A DNA stretch of 64,000 nucleotides. Source: Serinus canaria (taxonomy: Eukaryota > Chordata > Aves > Passeriformes > Fringillidae). The first letter of the stretch is position 1, and every line of letters starts with the position of its first letter. Under the pieces are notes generated by a model. The model was not told where the DNA came from and did not search any database. It worked only from the letters and a program-made list of their open reading frames with translations. Below are positions 34,801 to 46,800 of this stretch, in pieces. Position numbers and translations under genes: made by a program. The stretch is taken from the NCBI RefSeq assembly GCF_022539315.1, contig NC_066329.1, forward strand, positions 1,897,072 through 1,961,071, in the 5' to 3' direction.

Positions 34801-37800
34801 CCCAGGTTGTCCCTTGTGGCACTGCAGTGGTGTCACCAGGACACGCCAGGGGCACTGAGAGCTCCCTCCCAGAGCCAGAGTGGGAGAGCCCCCAGTTCCC
34901 TGCGGAATCCTCGACCTGCCTCCAGCCAGGAGGCCACAACCTGGCCCAAATCCTGTGATTATTGATTGATTGATTGATTGATTTGTTTGTGGTTTGGGGC
35001 TGTTTCTCAGGGAGGGTTTGTAACTTCCCTTTCCCTTTTCCTCTCCTTCCAGCCTGTGTAAAGGACGGACTCTCTACTCCGTGGTGAGGGACGCCAAAAT
35101 CGTCCTGGATGTCAACAAGACGAGGCAGATAGCACAAGAAATTGTGAAGGTACGGTCTGGTGGGGTCTGGATCCTGCAAAAAACCCAGCCAAGAGCCCAG
35201 TCCAGTCGTTCTGGAAAGCAGGAGGGGAGCAGCCAAGGATTCTGGGCAGGACAGAACTCCTTGGTGTGAAAATCCGAGGATTCTGAGCAGGACAGAACTC
35301 CTTGGTGTGAAAATCCAGTGATTCTGGGCAGGACAGAACTCCTTGGTGTGAAAATCCAAGGATTCTGGACAGAACAGAACTCCTTGGTGTGAAAATCCAG
35401 TGATTCTGGGCAGGACAGAATTCCTTGGTGTTAAAATCCAGTGATTCTGGGCAGGACAGAATTCCTTGGTGTTAAAATCCAAGGATTCTGGGCAGGACAG
35501 AATTCCTTGGTGTTAAAATCCAGGTGTCTTTGACCTCTCTCTTGTGGCTGAATTGGGGTGTCACCAAAGCTTCCATGGGCTCCCCTTGCTTGGGGTTCAT
35601 CCTGGCCACTGCTCCTCTTCCTGCTGGAATTCCTGCTGGAATTTCAGGTGTTTAAATCCAGCATTTCTGCTGTGGGGGAGTTCCTGGTGGGGTATTCCTC
35701 CCCTCTTGGGAAAAAAATGTAATAATGGTGGAATACAAGAATGGTTTGTGTTGTAAGGGAGCTCAAAGCCCATCCCATTCCTCCCCTTGCCATGGGCAGG
35801 GACACCTTCCACTATCCCAGGCTGCTCCAAGCCCCATCCAACCTGGCCTTGGACACTTCCATCATTCCCAGTATTCCCATAAAACATTCCTAGGGCCGAG
35901 GCTCCTGGAGAAATCCATGCCATGGTGCCACAAGGCCAAGCTCACATTCATTTTCCAGAGCTAAAAACGCTTTTCCTTTCCCAGGGATGACTCCAAGTGC
36001 ATCTTCCACACCTCAGACGTGTCCCTACAAACAATCCCTCCCGTGGCAGGGTGGAGGTGCTGGGAATTGGGGCCCTGAGCCCTCACAGCATCCCATGGGA
36101 TGTCAGCAGCAGCACTGAGGTGCTGAGCTGTCTGCCAGAACGGGGCTGTGCTGTGATTCCAGACAAATTCGTCACCAGGAATATTTGGCACGTGCTCTGC
36201 CATGGGAGCTGTGACAGTGCCCCCGTGCCCTGCTCAGGGTCAGCCAACACTTCCCCCCCGGAGCCCGAACCTGGAGCTGATCCCAGGTGTAGCTGTGGGA
36301 AAACAACAGAAAATCAGGTGTCTGCCAGACCTTAGCCCTCCTTAAATATTAAAACCCCAGGTTAAAAGCAGAATGTGTTCAGCAATATTTCCTGGGCGGC
36401 GCCTTTTCCCTGGATGGTCTTTATTAAATTGCCTGTTTTGTGTTTATTTAGACTCAGTTTTAACCCTAAAGTTTAAATTCCTTCAGTCCTCCTGGACTCT
36501 CCAGGCAGGAGCTGACAGGTGAGCCCAGCCTGAACCTTTATCTACCTCAGAGCCGTGGCCTGAGCTGGGGGTGCCTGAGGCAGCCCAGAGCCTCTCCCTC
36601 CTCAATTCCTACTTCTGATCCACGTTTTCCACCTTTTCCACACAGATTTTTCCTGCTGAGCAAACATTCGAAGCATCACAGTCAAGCCTTGTATTTTTCC
36701 CCCTTTTTGTGCTCAGGGCTTTTGCCTTCCAGATGTTCCCAGCAGGAATAACAGCTCTGCTCAGCCCCTTTCCCTGCGTGAGCTCCCTGCTCCGTGTGGG
36801 TTTCGAGGATGAGGCTGAGACATCCTTGTTTTCTGCAGCTGGTGCCTGTTGGGAACAGGTTGGAAACCTCCAGCTCTGTGGTGCTGAGAGGCAGAGGGGC
36901 TTTGTGTCCCCCCCAGATCCCTGGAGGAATTAGCAGAGCTCCAAAGGCTCTCCCTGTGCACCCAAGGGAATTCCTGGAGAAGTCCAGCCCTGCCCCAGTG
37001 CCACGACCCACCCACGGTGCCCATTCCTGCTGAGGAGCAGCAGCTTCCCGGCCTTCCCACTTTTCCCCACCAATCTCCAGCAGATGTTTTGGGGGACTTG
37101 GAAGTGGTGGGTGCAGGGGAGGGAAATCCCAACACCTCGGTTGGGGTGGGCTTGGAGCTGCATTTTCCGGAGGCTTTGGATTTGCTGCAGAGCCACAGCA
37201 GCTGTTTGATTTTATCCTTTGAGTCCTGGAATGTGACGGGAGAGCTGCTCAGCTCCTTGGATCAGTGGGGGCAAGGTTATCCCGAGATCCTCGGGAGGGG
37301 GAGGCAGATTCCTCCCGGGAGCGGTGCCGGCAGAGGGAGCTGGCTTTTCACACAGCCGAGCAAATTAAGGCATTCCTGGGCCCGGAGTGTTTCCTCGGGG
37401 ATCATCCCAGGGGCTGAGGCGCCGGGGCTGGAATTTGCAGTGGGATCTGCACGGAGCGAGGTGAGGGATTGGGGTTTGCCCGGAGAAATTCCTTCAGCAA
37501 AGGCCGGGCTGTGTTTGGTGATTCCATGGAGATGAGCTCCGTGGATGTGGGAGCAGGTGGGAGCAAGGTCCTGGCGCTGCTCTGGGCTCCCACCACCCTC
37601 AGACAACGGCAAGGGGCTGCAGAGCATTCCCGTGGCACTGGGGCTCCTCCATGGATGCTCAGGGTCCTGCGCTGCCCCTGGCCAGGGAAACATTGGAATG
37701 CTGCCCCTTGCTCCACGCTGGCACTTTCTGGAGGTGACAGTGACATCTGAAAGCCGAATTTTAAACCTCATCATTATTTCATGTGCTGGGAGCTGGAGAC

Positions 37801-40800
37801 CCCTAATTAATCCCGGTGCCTGGAACGGTCCTGGCATCCAGCCCCAAATCCTTTCCTTCCTCCAGCATCCCTTGGCAGAAGCTCTGTAGGATTTTCTCCC
37901 CACGGGGTGCAGTGAAACTCCCATCTCTTGCTGGGCTGGGGTGTTTTTCCATTTGTTTTCCCACTTTTTCCAGATGGTGGAATTTGGATTGGGCTTCTGG
38001 CTCCACATCAGCCGCCAGCTTAAAAATAAATTCTTCTCGCACAGCCTGCGTGGCTAATGATGACAGATGAAAAGATGAGACTCAGGCTGGATGGATGGAT
38101 GGATGGATGGATCCCCGTGGAATTCCAGTTAATAAATCCCCTTTTTCCAGTGCCAGACAACCGATATTCCCTCTTAAGCAACAGTTTGCCGGCCTGTTGG
38201 GCATTGATCCTTCAGCAGCATCCTGCAGATCAAGTTTTCCCCGAGTCTGCTTAGGAGAGTGAAAAGTGGGACAGCACGAAAATCCCTGCTGAAGTTGGGA
38301 TAAATGTGTTTTATCCCCCTCCCCGCTCCCAGAACGATCCCGCGGAGCTGAACATCCGCCACGCAGCGGAGCCGCCGGCAGTCTGCTTGATTTGCCGAGG
38401 CTAAACAGGAGAGTTCGGATTTCCCACCCATGGCCTTTTTGTGCCTCATTAGCACTAATTTTAATTAACCGCCGAGCAGTTTTTCCTGGGGGGAAGGAAT
38501 TACGGCAGGACTCCTGCGAGGCGCCCGTTTGCAGGCGGATGGGGCCGTCGGAAGCGCCGATGGGGCTGTGGGGAGCGGTGACTTATCACCCTCCTCTGCC
38601 AGCCCCCAAAAACACCGCGGCAAAAACATCATCACCATCCATTTCCCAGCAGAGGGTTCCAGGGGAGCGGCTGCCGGGGGGGGGGGCCTGCCGCTCATTT
38701 TTCCTGTGGAATCAATTAATCAGGAAGAAGAGCGGGCGCCGTGGCAGCTGGGACACCCACTCCCCAATCCCATCTCCCTCCAGGAGCCCGTCCCTTCCAG
38801 GCACTTTCCCTTCCTGCAGGGCCCTCTGGGGCCGTGGTCCAGCCTGGATGTGCCGTGGTGGCTCCTGGGTCCCACTCAGGAGCCGCCACTCGGTGTTATC
38901 CCGCCCGTTTGTGCCGCTGGTGTGACCTCGGGGTGTTTTCCTCTCTCTGTTCCACCCCAGGGAATGGGATACCTGCATGCCAAGGGCATCCTCCACAAGG
39001 ACCTCAAGTCCAAGAATGTCTTCTACGACAACGGGAAGGTGGTGATCACCGACTTCGGGCTCTTCAGCATCTCCGGGGTTCTCCAGGCGGGCAGGTAGGA
39101 GGGCGGGGACACACTGGAGCTCCTCCCCGTGCCCCAAAGCGGGGAACAATCCCAGAAAATCCCTCTCCAAGAGCATCTTTGTGTCCCCAGCCTGGGCAGA
39201 CAGGAGTTCAAGAGGCCTCTGGGTGTTGTGGGGCTGCTCTCTTTGAAGGGAGTTGGTTTTGATCCCTAGGGAGGAACACGTGTGAGCCTCTGGAATTTTG
39301 GTTCAGAGAGGCAGACTGTGCCCCTTGGACCAACCTCTTCCCGTGGGATGCATCATTTCCATGGCAAACCACGCTGCAGCCAGCCAGGGGATGCTCCTGT
39401 GGCAGCAGGGCTGGTTCATTCCTTGGCTTTTCCCTTTCCATGGTTATGATTCCCTGGCATCTGCTTCATCCCCTGCCTGGACTGAGCGATGCCATCCCTG
39501 TGCCGTCCCCACTCCAGTGACATTTTGGGGATCACAGACATCTGGCCGTGGTGTCTGTACTGGGCATGGAGCAAGATGTGGACAGTGAGAGCCAAGCTTG
39601 GGACTTCCACGGCTTTGTGACATTTTGGGGTCTCAGAGGGTTTAAATCTGAAGGTTTTGGTAAATGTTCCTTATTAAATTTCTTTTCCCGATGCTCTGGG
39701 AGGTTTTCCAGCTGTAGGAATGGCAGGGAAAGGAGTTCCAGCAGCTGAGGGAAGGAGGAAAAGCAAAGCTGGGGTGGAGAAAGGAAACAGAAGTGGGGAA
39801 GGAAGAACAGAGATGATAATTTTCCATTCTTTTTTTTCAAGTGGGGAATAAGAACATTGCTGACTTTTCCCATCTTTCCCACTAAATCCTTTGAGCTGGA
39901 TTTCCCTCAAAACCCTTTGTGTTGGGAGCAGCACAGCCCAAGCTTGGGCAGTTTTCTCCTGGTCCTTCCATCTCCGTGGCAAAGATGATCAGGAGATAAA
40001 AAGTCTTTGGAAATGATGGATTTTTTTTTTCCCCAATTTCCCAATGATGATTTCAAAGGATTAAAGGAAACAGCAGCGGCTGCTTCTCTCCATCCCCCAC
40101 TCCCAGATTTTCCACTCTGCCTGGATGAATATCAATGGATTTCAGCACAAACTTGGCCAAAACCTTTGGAAAGCCAGGAAATCAGGGTCTCCTGCTGAGA
40201 CCCAAAGTGGGATTTGCCTCTGGTTTGGCAGCTGGGCGGGGAGTTTGGGATTCAGGGCCTGCCAGGAGGAAGGGACAGCTCATTCCAGCAGGGAATGAGG
40301 ATTTGGGCAAAACCGCCCAAGCTTTGCCAGGAGTCTTTGCTGTGAAGGTCAGGGATGCTCCAGAGATGGAATGAGAAATGGGGAATGGGGTTTCCGAGGA
40401 GGTGACCGATGTGTGGCCACCTCTGCCCAAGGCTGGGGTGTCCCTCGTGGGGCTGGAATCCAGGAGATGGCCAGGAAAGCAAGGCTGGAGAGAAATGAGC
40501 AGGGTTCTGCTGGAGAAATGCAGAAAATGAGAACATTTGTGCCCCGGGCTGCTGGCAGCAGATGTTTTCTGCTGGAGGAGAGCTGAGAGGAGAGCAGGGA
40601 TCCACAGCCACCGTGAATTTTGGAACAGGGAGTGTCTGCAGGTCTGATCTCCCCTTTTCAGGGTGGGTTTTTGCTGGTTTTGGTGTCTCTCAGATGAAGA
40701 CAGGAGACACCACCACTGATGGTCCAGGGATTTTGAAGCCAGCAGTGTATCCCAGGTGCCTGCTGGAGAATGTAAAGGATGGAGAAATCACCAATGTCAT

Positions 40801-43800
40801 CCACAGCCATTGGCCAAAGGATTCCAATGGGTTTATCCCAAGCAGAGGGAGCCTTGGGAGGTGGAGGAAGGACAGAGGAGGTGAAATGAGGGGTTGTTAC
40901 AAAGCCAGGCTGCTCCCATGGGAGATGCCATCGGAGGCTTGGACTTGGCAGGGCTGTTTTGGGGCCAAAGGCCTGAAAACACCGATTCCCAGGCTTTACT
41001 TTAGGATGGGTTTGGTCAGAAGAGGCTCTTTGTGGTGCCCAGTCCAACTTCCTGCTCCGGCCACAGCGGGGCCCCTGGGGGGATCCATCCCCACTTTACC
41101 CCTGGATCCTTTTAGGGGCTTTGGTGCAAAGGGCACAGCAGGAGCCCCAGCAGACCCGAAATCCCCGTCACGAGCCTGGGAGAGCCAAAGTTCCCCAAAA
41201 GCACCATCCCATGCCTCAATTCGGTCCTGCTGCCTGGCAGGGACATTTCTCAGAGCAGGGTTCAAACCTGGCTTTGCAAGGGTGACGTGGGAAAAACCAG
41301 GCTTAAAAACCTTGGGAAGAGGGTGGGATGCTGGGGATGTGGTGGTGCTGTGCTCCAGTGGCACCCACAGCTCCAGCTCCATGTCCTGGCAGGAACCACC
41401 ATCCTGTGCCCAGCTTTGTCCTGCTGCCTGGCAGCTGTGCCAACATTCCCAGAGCAGGGTTCAAACCTGGCTTTGCAAGGGTGACATGGGTAAAACCAGG
41501 CTTAAAAGCCTTGGGAAGAGGATGGGAAGGTGGGGGCTGCTCACAGGGGATGTGGAGATGCTGTGCCTCGTGGTACCCACAGCTCCAGCTCCATATCCCA
41601 GCAGGAACCACCATCCAATTTGGTCCTGCTGCCTGGCAGGGACATTTCTCAGAGCAGGCTTCAAACCTGGCTTTGCAAGGATGATGTGGGAAAAACCAGG
41701 CTTAAAAGCCTTGGGAAGAGGGTGGGAAGCTGCGGATGTGGTGGTGCTGTGCCCTGGTGTACCCAGAGCTCCAGCTCCATGTCCCAGCAGGAGCCACCAT
41801 CCAGTTTGGTCCTGCTGCCAACACTTCCAGAGCAGGGCTCAAACCTGGCTTTGCAAGGGTGACGTGGGTAAAACCAGTCTGAAACCCCCGTGAGGAGGGT
41901 GGGCAGCTGGGGGCTGCTCACAGGGGATGTGGAGATGCTGTTCCCCAGGGTACCCACAGCTCCAGCTCTGTGTTCCTGGCAGGAACCACCATCCAATTCG
42001 GTCCTGCTGCCTGGCAGGGACATTTCTCAGAGCAGGGTTCAAACCTGGCTTTGCAAGGGTGACGTGGGTAAAACCAGGCTGAAACCCCCGTGAGGAGGGT
42101 GGGCAGCTGTGTCTGGGGTGGTGCTGTGCCCCGGGGCAGCCACGGCTCCGTGTGCCACAGGAGGGAGAACAAGCTGCGCATCCAGAACGGCTGGCTGTGC
42201 CACCTGGCCCCCGAGATCATCCGGCAGCTCTCGCCCGACACCGAGGAGGACAAGCTGCCCTTCTCCAAGCACTCGGATGTCTTTGCCCTGGGGTGAGTCC
42301 TGGCACAGGGATCTGGCGTGGCTGGGTCAGGTGGGAGCTGCTCTGGGCTCAGGAGGGGATGAGGACGCTGTTGGTTGGTCCCAAATCCAAGGGGATGCTG
42401 CTGGATGGAATTCCCATGGCTAGGCTGGGAGAACCTTCCTGCTTGGGGAAATTCTATGTGAAAGCTTCCCTAAATCACCAAATCCCCCTGGTTTAGACCA
42501 GGCTGGCTCTGGGTAATGGGGTCCAGAGCATCCTGAGGATGCCAACCTGGGGAGGGAGCACAGGTCTGGGAGCCCCTGGACAGCCCAAGTCTGCCCAAAT
42601 CCTCCTGTTTTGCACCAAAGTGGTGCTTGGCAATGGGATCCAGAACATCCTGGGAATGCCAGCCTGGCTGCATCTCCCCCTGCACCCTCCTGGGGCAGGT
42701 GCCAGTGAGAAGGTGCTTGGATGATGGATGATGGGGATGCCAAAGGTTGGGGACACAGCTCTGGGAGCCCCAGTTCTCTCTAAATTACCAAATTTTCCTG
42801 TTTTGGCCACGAATCAGGGTGGCTCCAGGCAATGGGATCTAGAACATCCTGGGAATGCCAGCCTGGCTTCATCTCTCCCCTGCACCTTCCTGGGGTGGGA
42901 ACTGATGAGAAGGTGCTTGGACAATGGATGATGGGGATGCCAAAGGTTGGGGACACAGCTCTGGAGCCCCTGGACACCCCAATGTCCCCCTCAGCCACTG
43001 CAGGGGGCTGATGGTGGTGCCAGCTCTACCAGCAGTTGCCAAAAATTATTTTGATCATTTTTTATCAAAATGATCCCAGGAAAATGAGAATTCCTAAGTT
43101 TTCCTCAGCAAACCAGTTCATTCCTCCTGCCCTTTCTCTGCCCACGAACCTCCCTGAGGGCACGAGCCCAATTCCACCCCGCTAAACCCTTCCCAAAACC
43201 TTTCCTCTTTACCCAGAGGATTAATTTTCTCACGGATACCTCGAAGGCTGTGGGATTAGGGAGCGTGGGCCCGTTATCCGAAGCAGCATTCCCATCAAAC
43301 CAGCAGTAATTACAGCTGGAAGGGTCTGGCTCTTTTATTTTTTGCCCTCCCTGAGGTACAACTTCAGCACAGAAATAAAGAGGTAATTAAAGGATCGTAT
43401 CCAGCTAAGTGAGAGTGGGTGGGGAGACGTAATTTTCCCTTTTTTCCCTCGGTTGTGAGCTCTGCCCTCGTGGAAAGCGTGAGTTTCCTGAAAAGATGAA
43501 AAGGTTTCCCCACGTTTTCCCTCCCTCTTGTTTCTGCTGCCCTCCATCAAGCCTGGGAGGCTCAGGGATGATCCCGAGGCATCGCTTCCCTCCAGGGATT
43601 TGGGGATCAGGGGCGGCAAGAGGAAAAGATCTTTTAGAGATGACAAAAACTCCCAGTGAGAAACTGAATTAACGCCTCGGATGTGTTAAATCCACTCTGA
43701 GGGTGCTTGGCTGCTCCTCCTGAGGATTTTGTTCTGTGCCCACAGAATCTGCCCCTCTCCAAGCTCCCCATCCCTCTGCCCCCACATAATTCTCCCATTA

Positions 43801-46800
43801 TTCAATTTTTATTTTTTTTCCTTGAGATTTCCAGCCAAACTGTGCAAAATCAGAAGAATTCCAGTTCCCAGAATCAGGGAGCTTCCCTAACCAGGAGGAA
43901 TCTTTCGTTTATCAGGCAGATTTTCTTCCACCCTGGTGTCATTTTAACCCTGGGTTTTGATCCTTTCAGTGGTCATGAGGGCATCCCTGGGAGGGAAAAG
44001 CAGGTCCAGGGAATCTGCCTTGGACAGTGGGGCTGACACTGTGGGAATCCAGGCTCATCCAGGCTCCGGGTGCCAGAAAATGATGATGCAAAACTCCCAG
44101 GCAGCAGCGGGGGCGGAAAACCGCAGGGGCGCCCACCGGTGATGCCCTTGTTTTGGGATATTCCCTTGGATTTGGGATTCCTCGCGGAAAAGAGGGCTTG
44201 GCTCAGCCACGAGAGCAGGAGCAGATGGCCCGGGCTTCACGTGGCCATCACCTGGTGAGGACACCTGGGATGGATCATGGCATGGATTGGACAGGTTTTT
44301 GGAGTTTGGAGAGATTTTTGGAGGGGAAAAAGGGAAAAGCTGGAGTGAAAGGGAATTCTTGGGCTCGGCCCTTCCTGGAATTCTGCTGGAGTGGCAGCTG
44401 CATGGCCACCATCCTCTCTTCAGCTGCTCCATGGGCAGTGCTGCTGCATCCAGGTGGGACAATCCCACTTGACGGCTTTGCCTGGGCCTCCATCAGCCTC
44501 TGTCCTCCTTCCCACGGGTTGGGATCTCCCCTGGTGGGAATCAGGGCTCGCTCCAGGAAAATGGGAGAGGTGACACCTCTGTATGGAGGGCTGAGCACCT
44601 CTGGTGTCACCCGGGTGGTGTCGCCTTCACCTGGACGAGGTGGTTCCGGAGCAGGGAGAGAGGCTGGATGTGGGTGCAGTGGCCGGACACCTCCCCATCC
44701 TGAATCCCTCCTGGCTGCTCCATCTCTGATTCCTGGTGTCTCCCCACAGCACCATCTGGTACGAGCTGCACGCCCGGGAATGGCCCTTCAAGACGCAGCC
44801 AGCGGAGGCAATAATCTGGCAGGTGGGAAGAGGGATGAAGCCCAACCTCAGCCAGATCGGGATGGGCAAGGAGATCTCGGTAGGTGCTGTGGGGGTGTGC
44901 AGGGGCTGGGACGTGGCTGGTGGGGCCCTTGGAAAACCCTCTGGATCTGCCCATCTCACCCAGCCAGGTGTGGTCCAGCTGCTGAGCTCAGCTCGAGCGT
45001 TCCCTTTGCTCCAGCCCTTCCCAAGGATGTGGGGATGGAGATGGGTGCTCGTGGGATGGGCGGCCCCCCCTTCATCCCAGCCTTTTGTGGGGATGGGGGG
45101 AGGCAAATGAGACCTCATGGGTTGGACACGTTCCCTCCATCCCAGCCCTTCCCAAGAATCCAGTGATGGAGATGGGTCCTCATGGGATGGACACATCCAT
45201 TCCATCTCGGTCCTTCCTGAGAATTCAGTGATGGAAATGGGATCCTCATGGGATGGACGTGTCTCCTGCATCCCAGTCCTTCCCAAGGGTGTGGTGATGG
45301 AGATGTCTCTTCATGGTATGGACACATCCCTTCCATCCCAATCCTTAACAAGAACCCAGTGATGGAGATGGATCCTCATGGGCTGGGCACATCCCCTGCA
45401 TCCCAGTCTTTCCCAAAAATCCAGTAGTGGAGATGGGTCCTCATGGTATGGACACATCCCTTCCATCCCAATCCTTAACAAGAACCCAGTGATGGAGATG
45501 GATCCTCATGGGATGGAAATGTCCCCTCCATCCGAGTCCTTCTCAGGAATCTGGTGATGGAGATGGATCCTCATGGGATGGAGACATCCCTTCCATCCCA
45601 GTCCTTCCCCAAGGATCCAGTGGTGGCAATGGGATCCTCATAGGATGGAGACATCCCTTCCATCCCAGTTCTTCCCAAGGATCAAGGGATGGAAATGGCT
45701 CCTCATGGGGTGGAAATGTCCCCTCCATCCCAGCCCTTCCCAAGAATCCAGTGATGGAGATGGGATCCTCATGGGATGGACTCATCCCCTCCATCCCAGC
45801 CCTTCATGAGAATTCAGTGATGGAAATGGGATCCTCATGGGATGGATATGTCTCCTGCATCCCAGTCCTTCCCAAGGGTGTGGTGATGGAGATGGATCCT
45901 CATGGGATGGAAATGTCCCCTCCATCCGAGTCCTTCTCAGGAATCTGGTGATGGAGATGGATCCTCATGGGATGGAGACATCCCTTCCATCCCAGTCCTT
46001 CCCCAAGGATCCAGTGATGGAAATGGCTCCTCATGGGATGGAAACGTCCCCTCCATCCCAGCCCTTCCCAAGGACGTGGTGATGGAGATGGGCTCCTTTG
46101 GGGGCGAGGGTTGTGGTGGGAGAGGGCCTGGCTGGGTTTCCCAACGCGCTCTCCCTGTGGCTCCAGGACATCCTGCTGTTCTGCTGGGCCTACGAGCAGG
46201 AGGAGAGGCCCACCTTCACCAAGCTCATGGACATGCTGGAGAAACTGCCAAAGCGCAACCGCCGCCTTTCCCACCCGGGGCACTTCTGGAAGTCGGCAGA
46301 GTAAGTCCCCATCCCTGCCCATCCTCCCTGGGGGAATGCCCTGCCCAGGGACCCTTCCCAGACCCTCAGCCAAGGCAGCTTCCAGCCTGATCCCTTCTTC
46401 TCCCATGGCCAAATCCTGCTCTGTTCCATCACTTAGTCACATCCCTGTGCTGCAGGAAACGGCGGCAGAGGGTCCCCGGTTGGGATTTTGGAATCTGCCC
46501 TGTTGGGAACAGCAGGCAAAACGCAGAGCAATCACTTAGAAACTCATTTTCCTCCCCGGAATTTGTCATGTTGTGACAAATAGAACCAAAACCTCGCCCG
46601 TGCGGGGGTGGCAGTCACGGGGGGGATTTTTCCTGCTCCCAGCGTGCATCCCCGGAGGCTGGCAATGGGAATGGGTGGAGGGGAGGAGATCTCAGCTCAG
46701 GGAGAGAAGTGAGGACACTTTGGGGGCTTCGGGGATGCTCTTGGTCCTTACAGAGGGTGGGAGATGCTGATTTCTCCTGCCGCTGATAACGAGCTGCCTT

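Larger units (their letters stand above)
21457..35052. other. KSR2 intron 10 (13.6 kb)
   Basis: The largest intron here, separating the N-lobe exon from the hinge exon. It contains nine CR1 pieces, poly-pyrimidine trinucleotide tracts, a 21-bp minisatellite split by a solo LTR, and a few candidate conserved islands. Stretches 25,400-27,100 and 31,930-33,860 show no recognisable element. Confidence 0.85.
35150..38960. other. KSR2 intron 11 (3.8 kb)
   Basis: Holds the 41-bp array, one CR1 and an AT-rich block at 37,980-38,480. 35,900-37,980 has no recognisable feature. Confidence 0.8.

Noticed and set aside
34547..35482. A 311-codon minus-strand open frame
   Set aside because: Its N-terminal half is the 41-bp tandem repeat and it crosses the reverse strand of KSR2 exon 11.
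40562..41893. A 443-codon plus-strand open frame
   Set aside because: Much of it translates the ~200-bp tandem array; no domain and it is intronic to KSR2.
44153..45166. A 337-codon open frame overlapping exon 14
   Set aside because: It is in a different frame from the real exon and shows no family similarity.
35235..46090. Regular repeats that could suggest a CRISPR array
   Set aside because: Units are contiguous tandem copies without unique spacers, and the host is a vertebrate.
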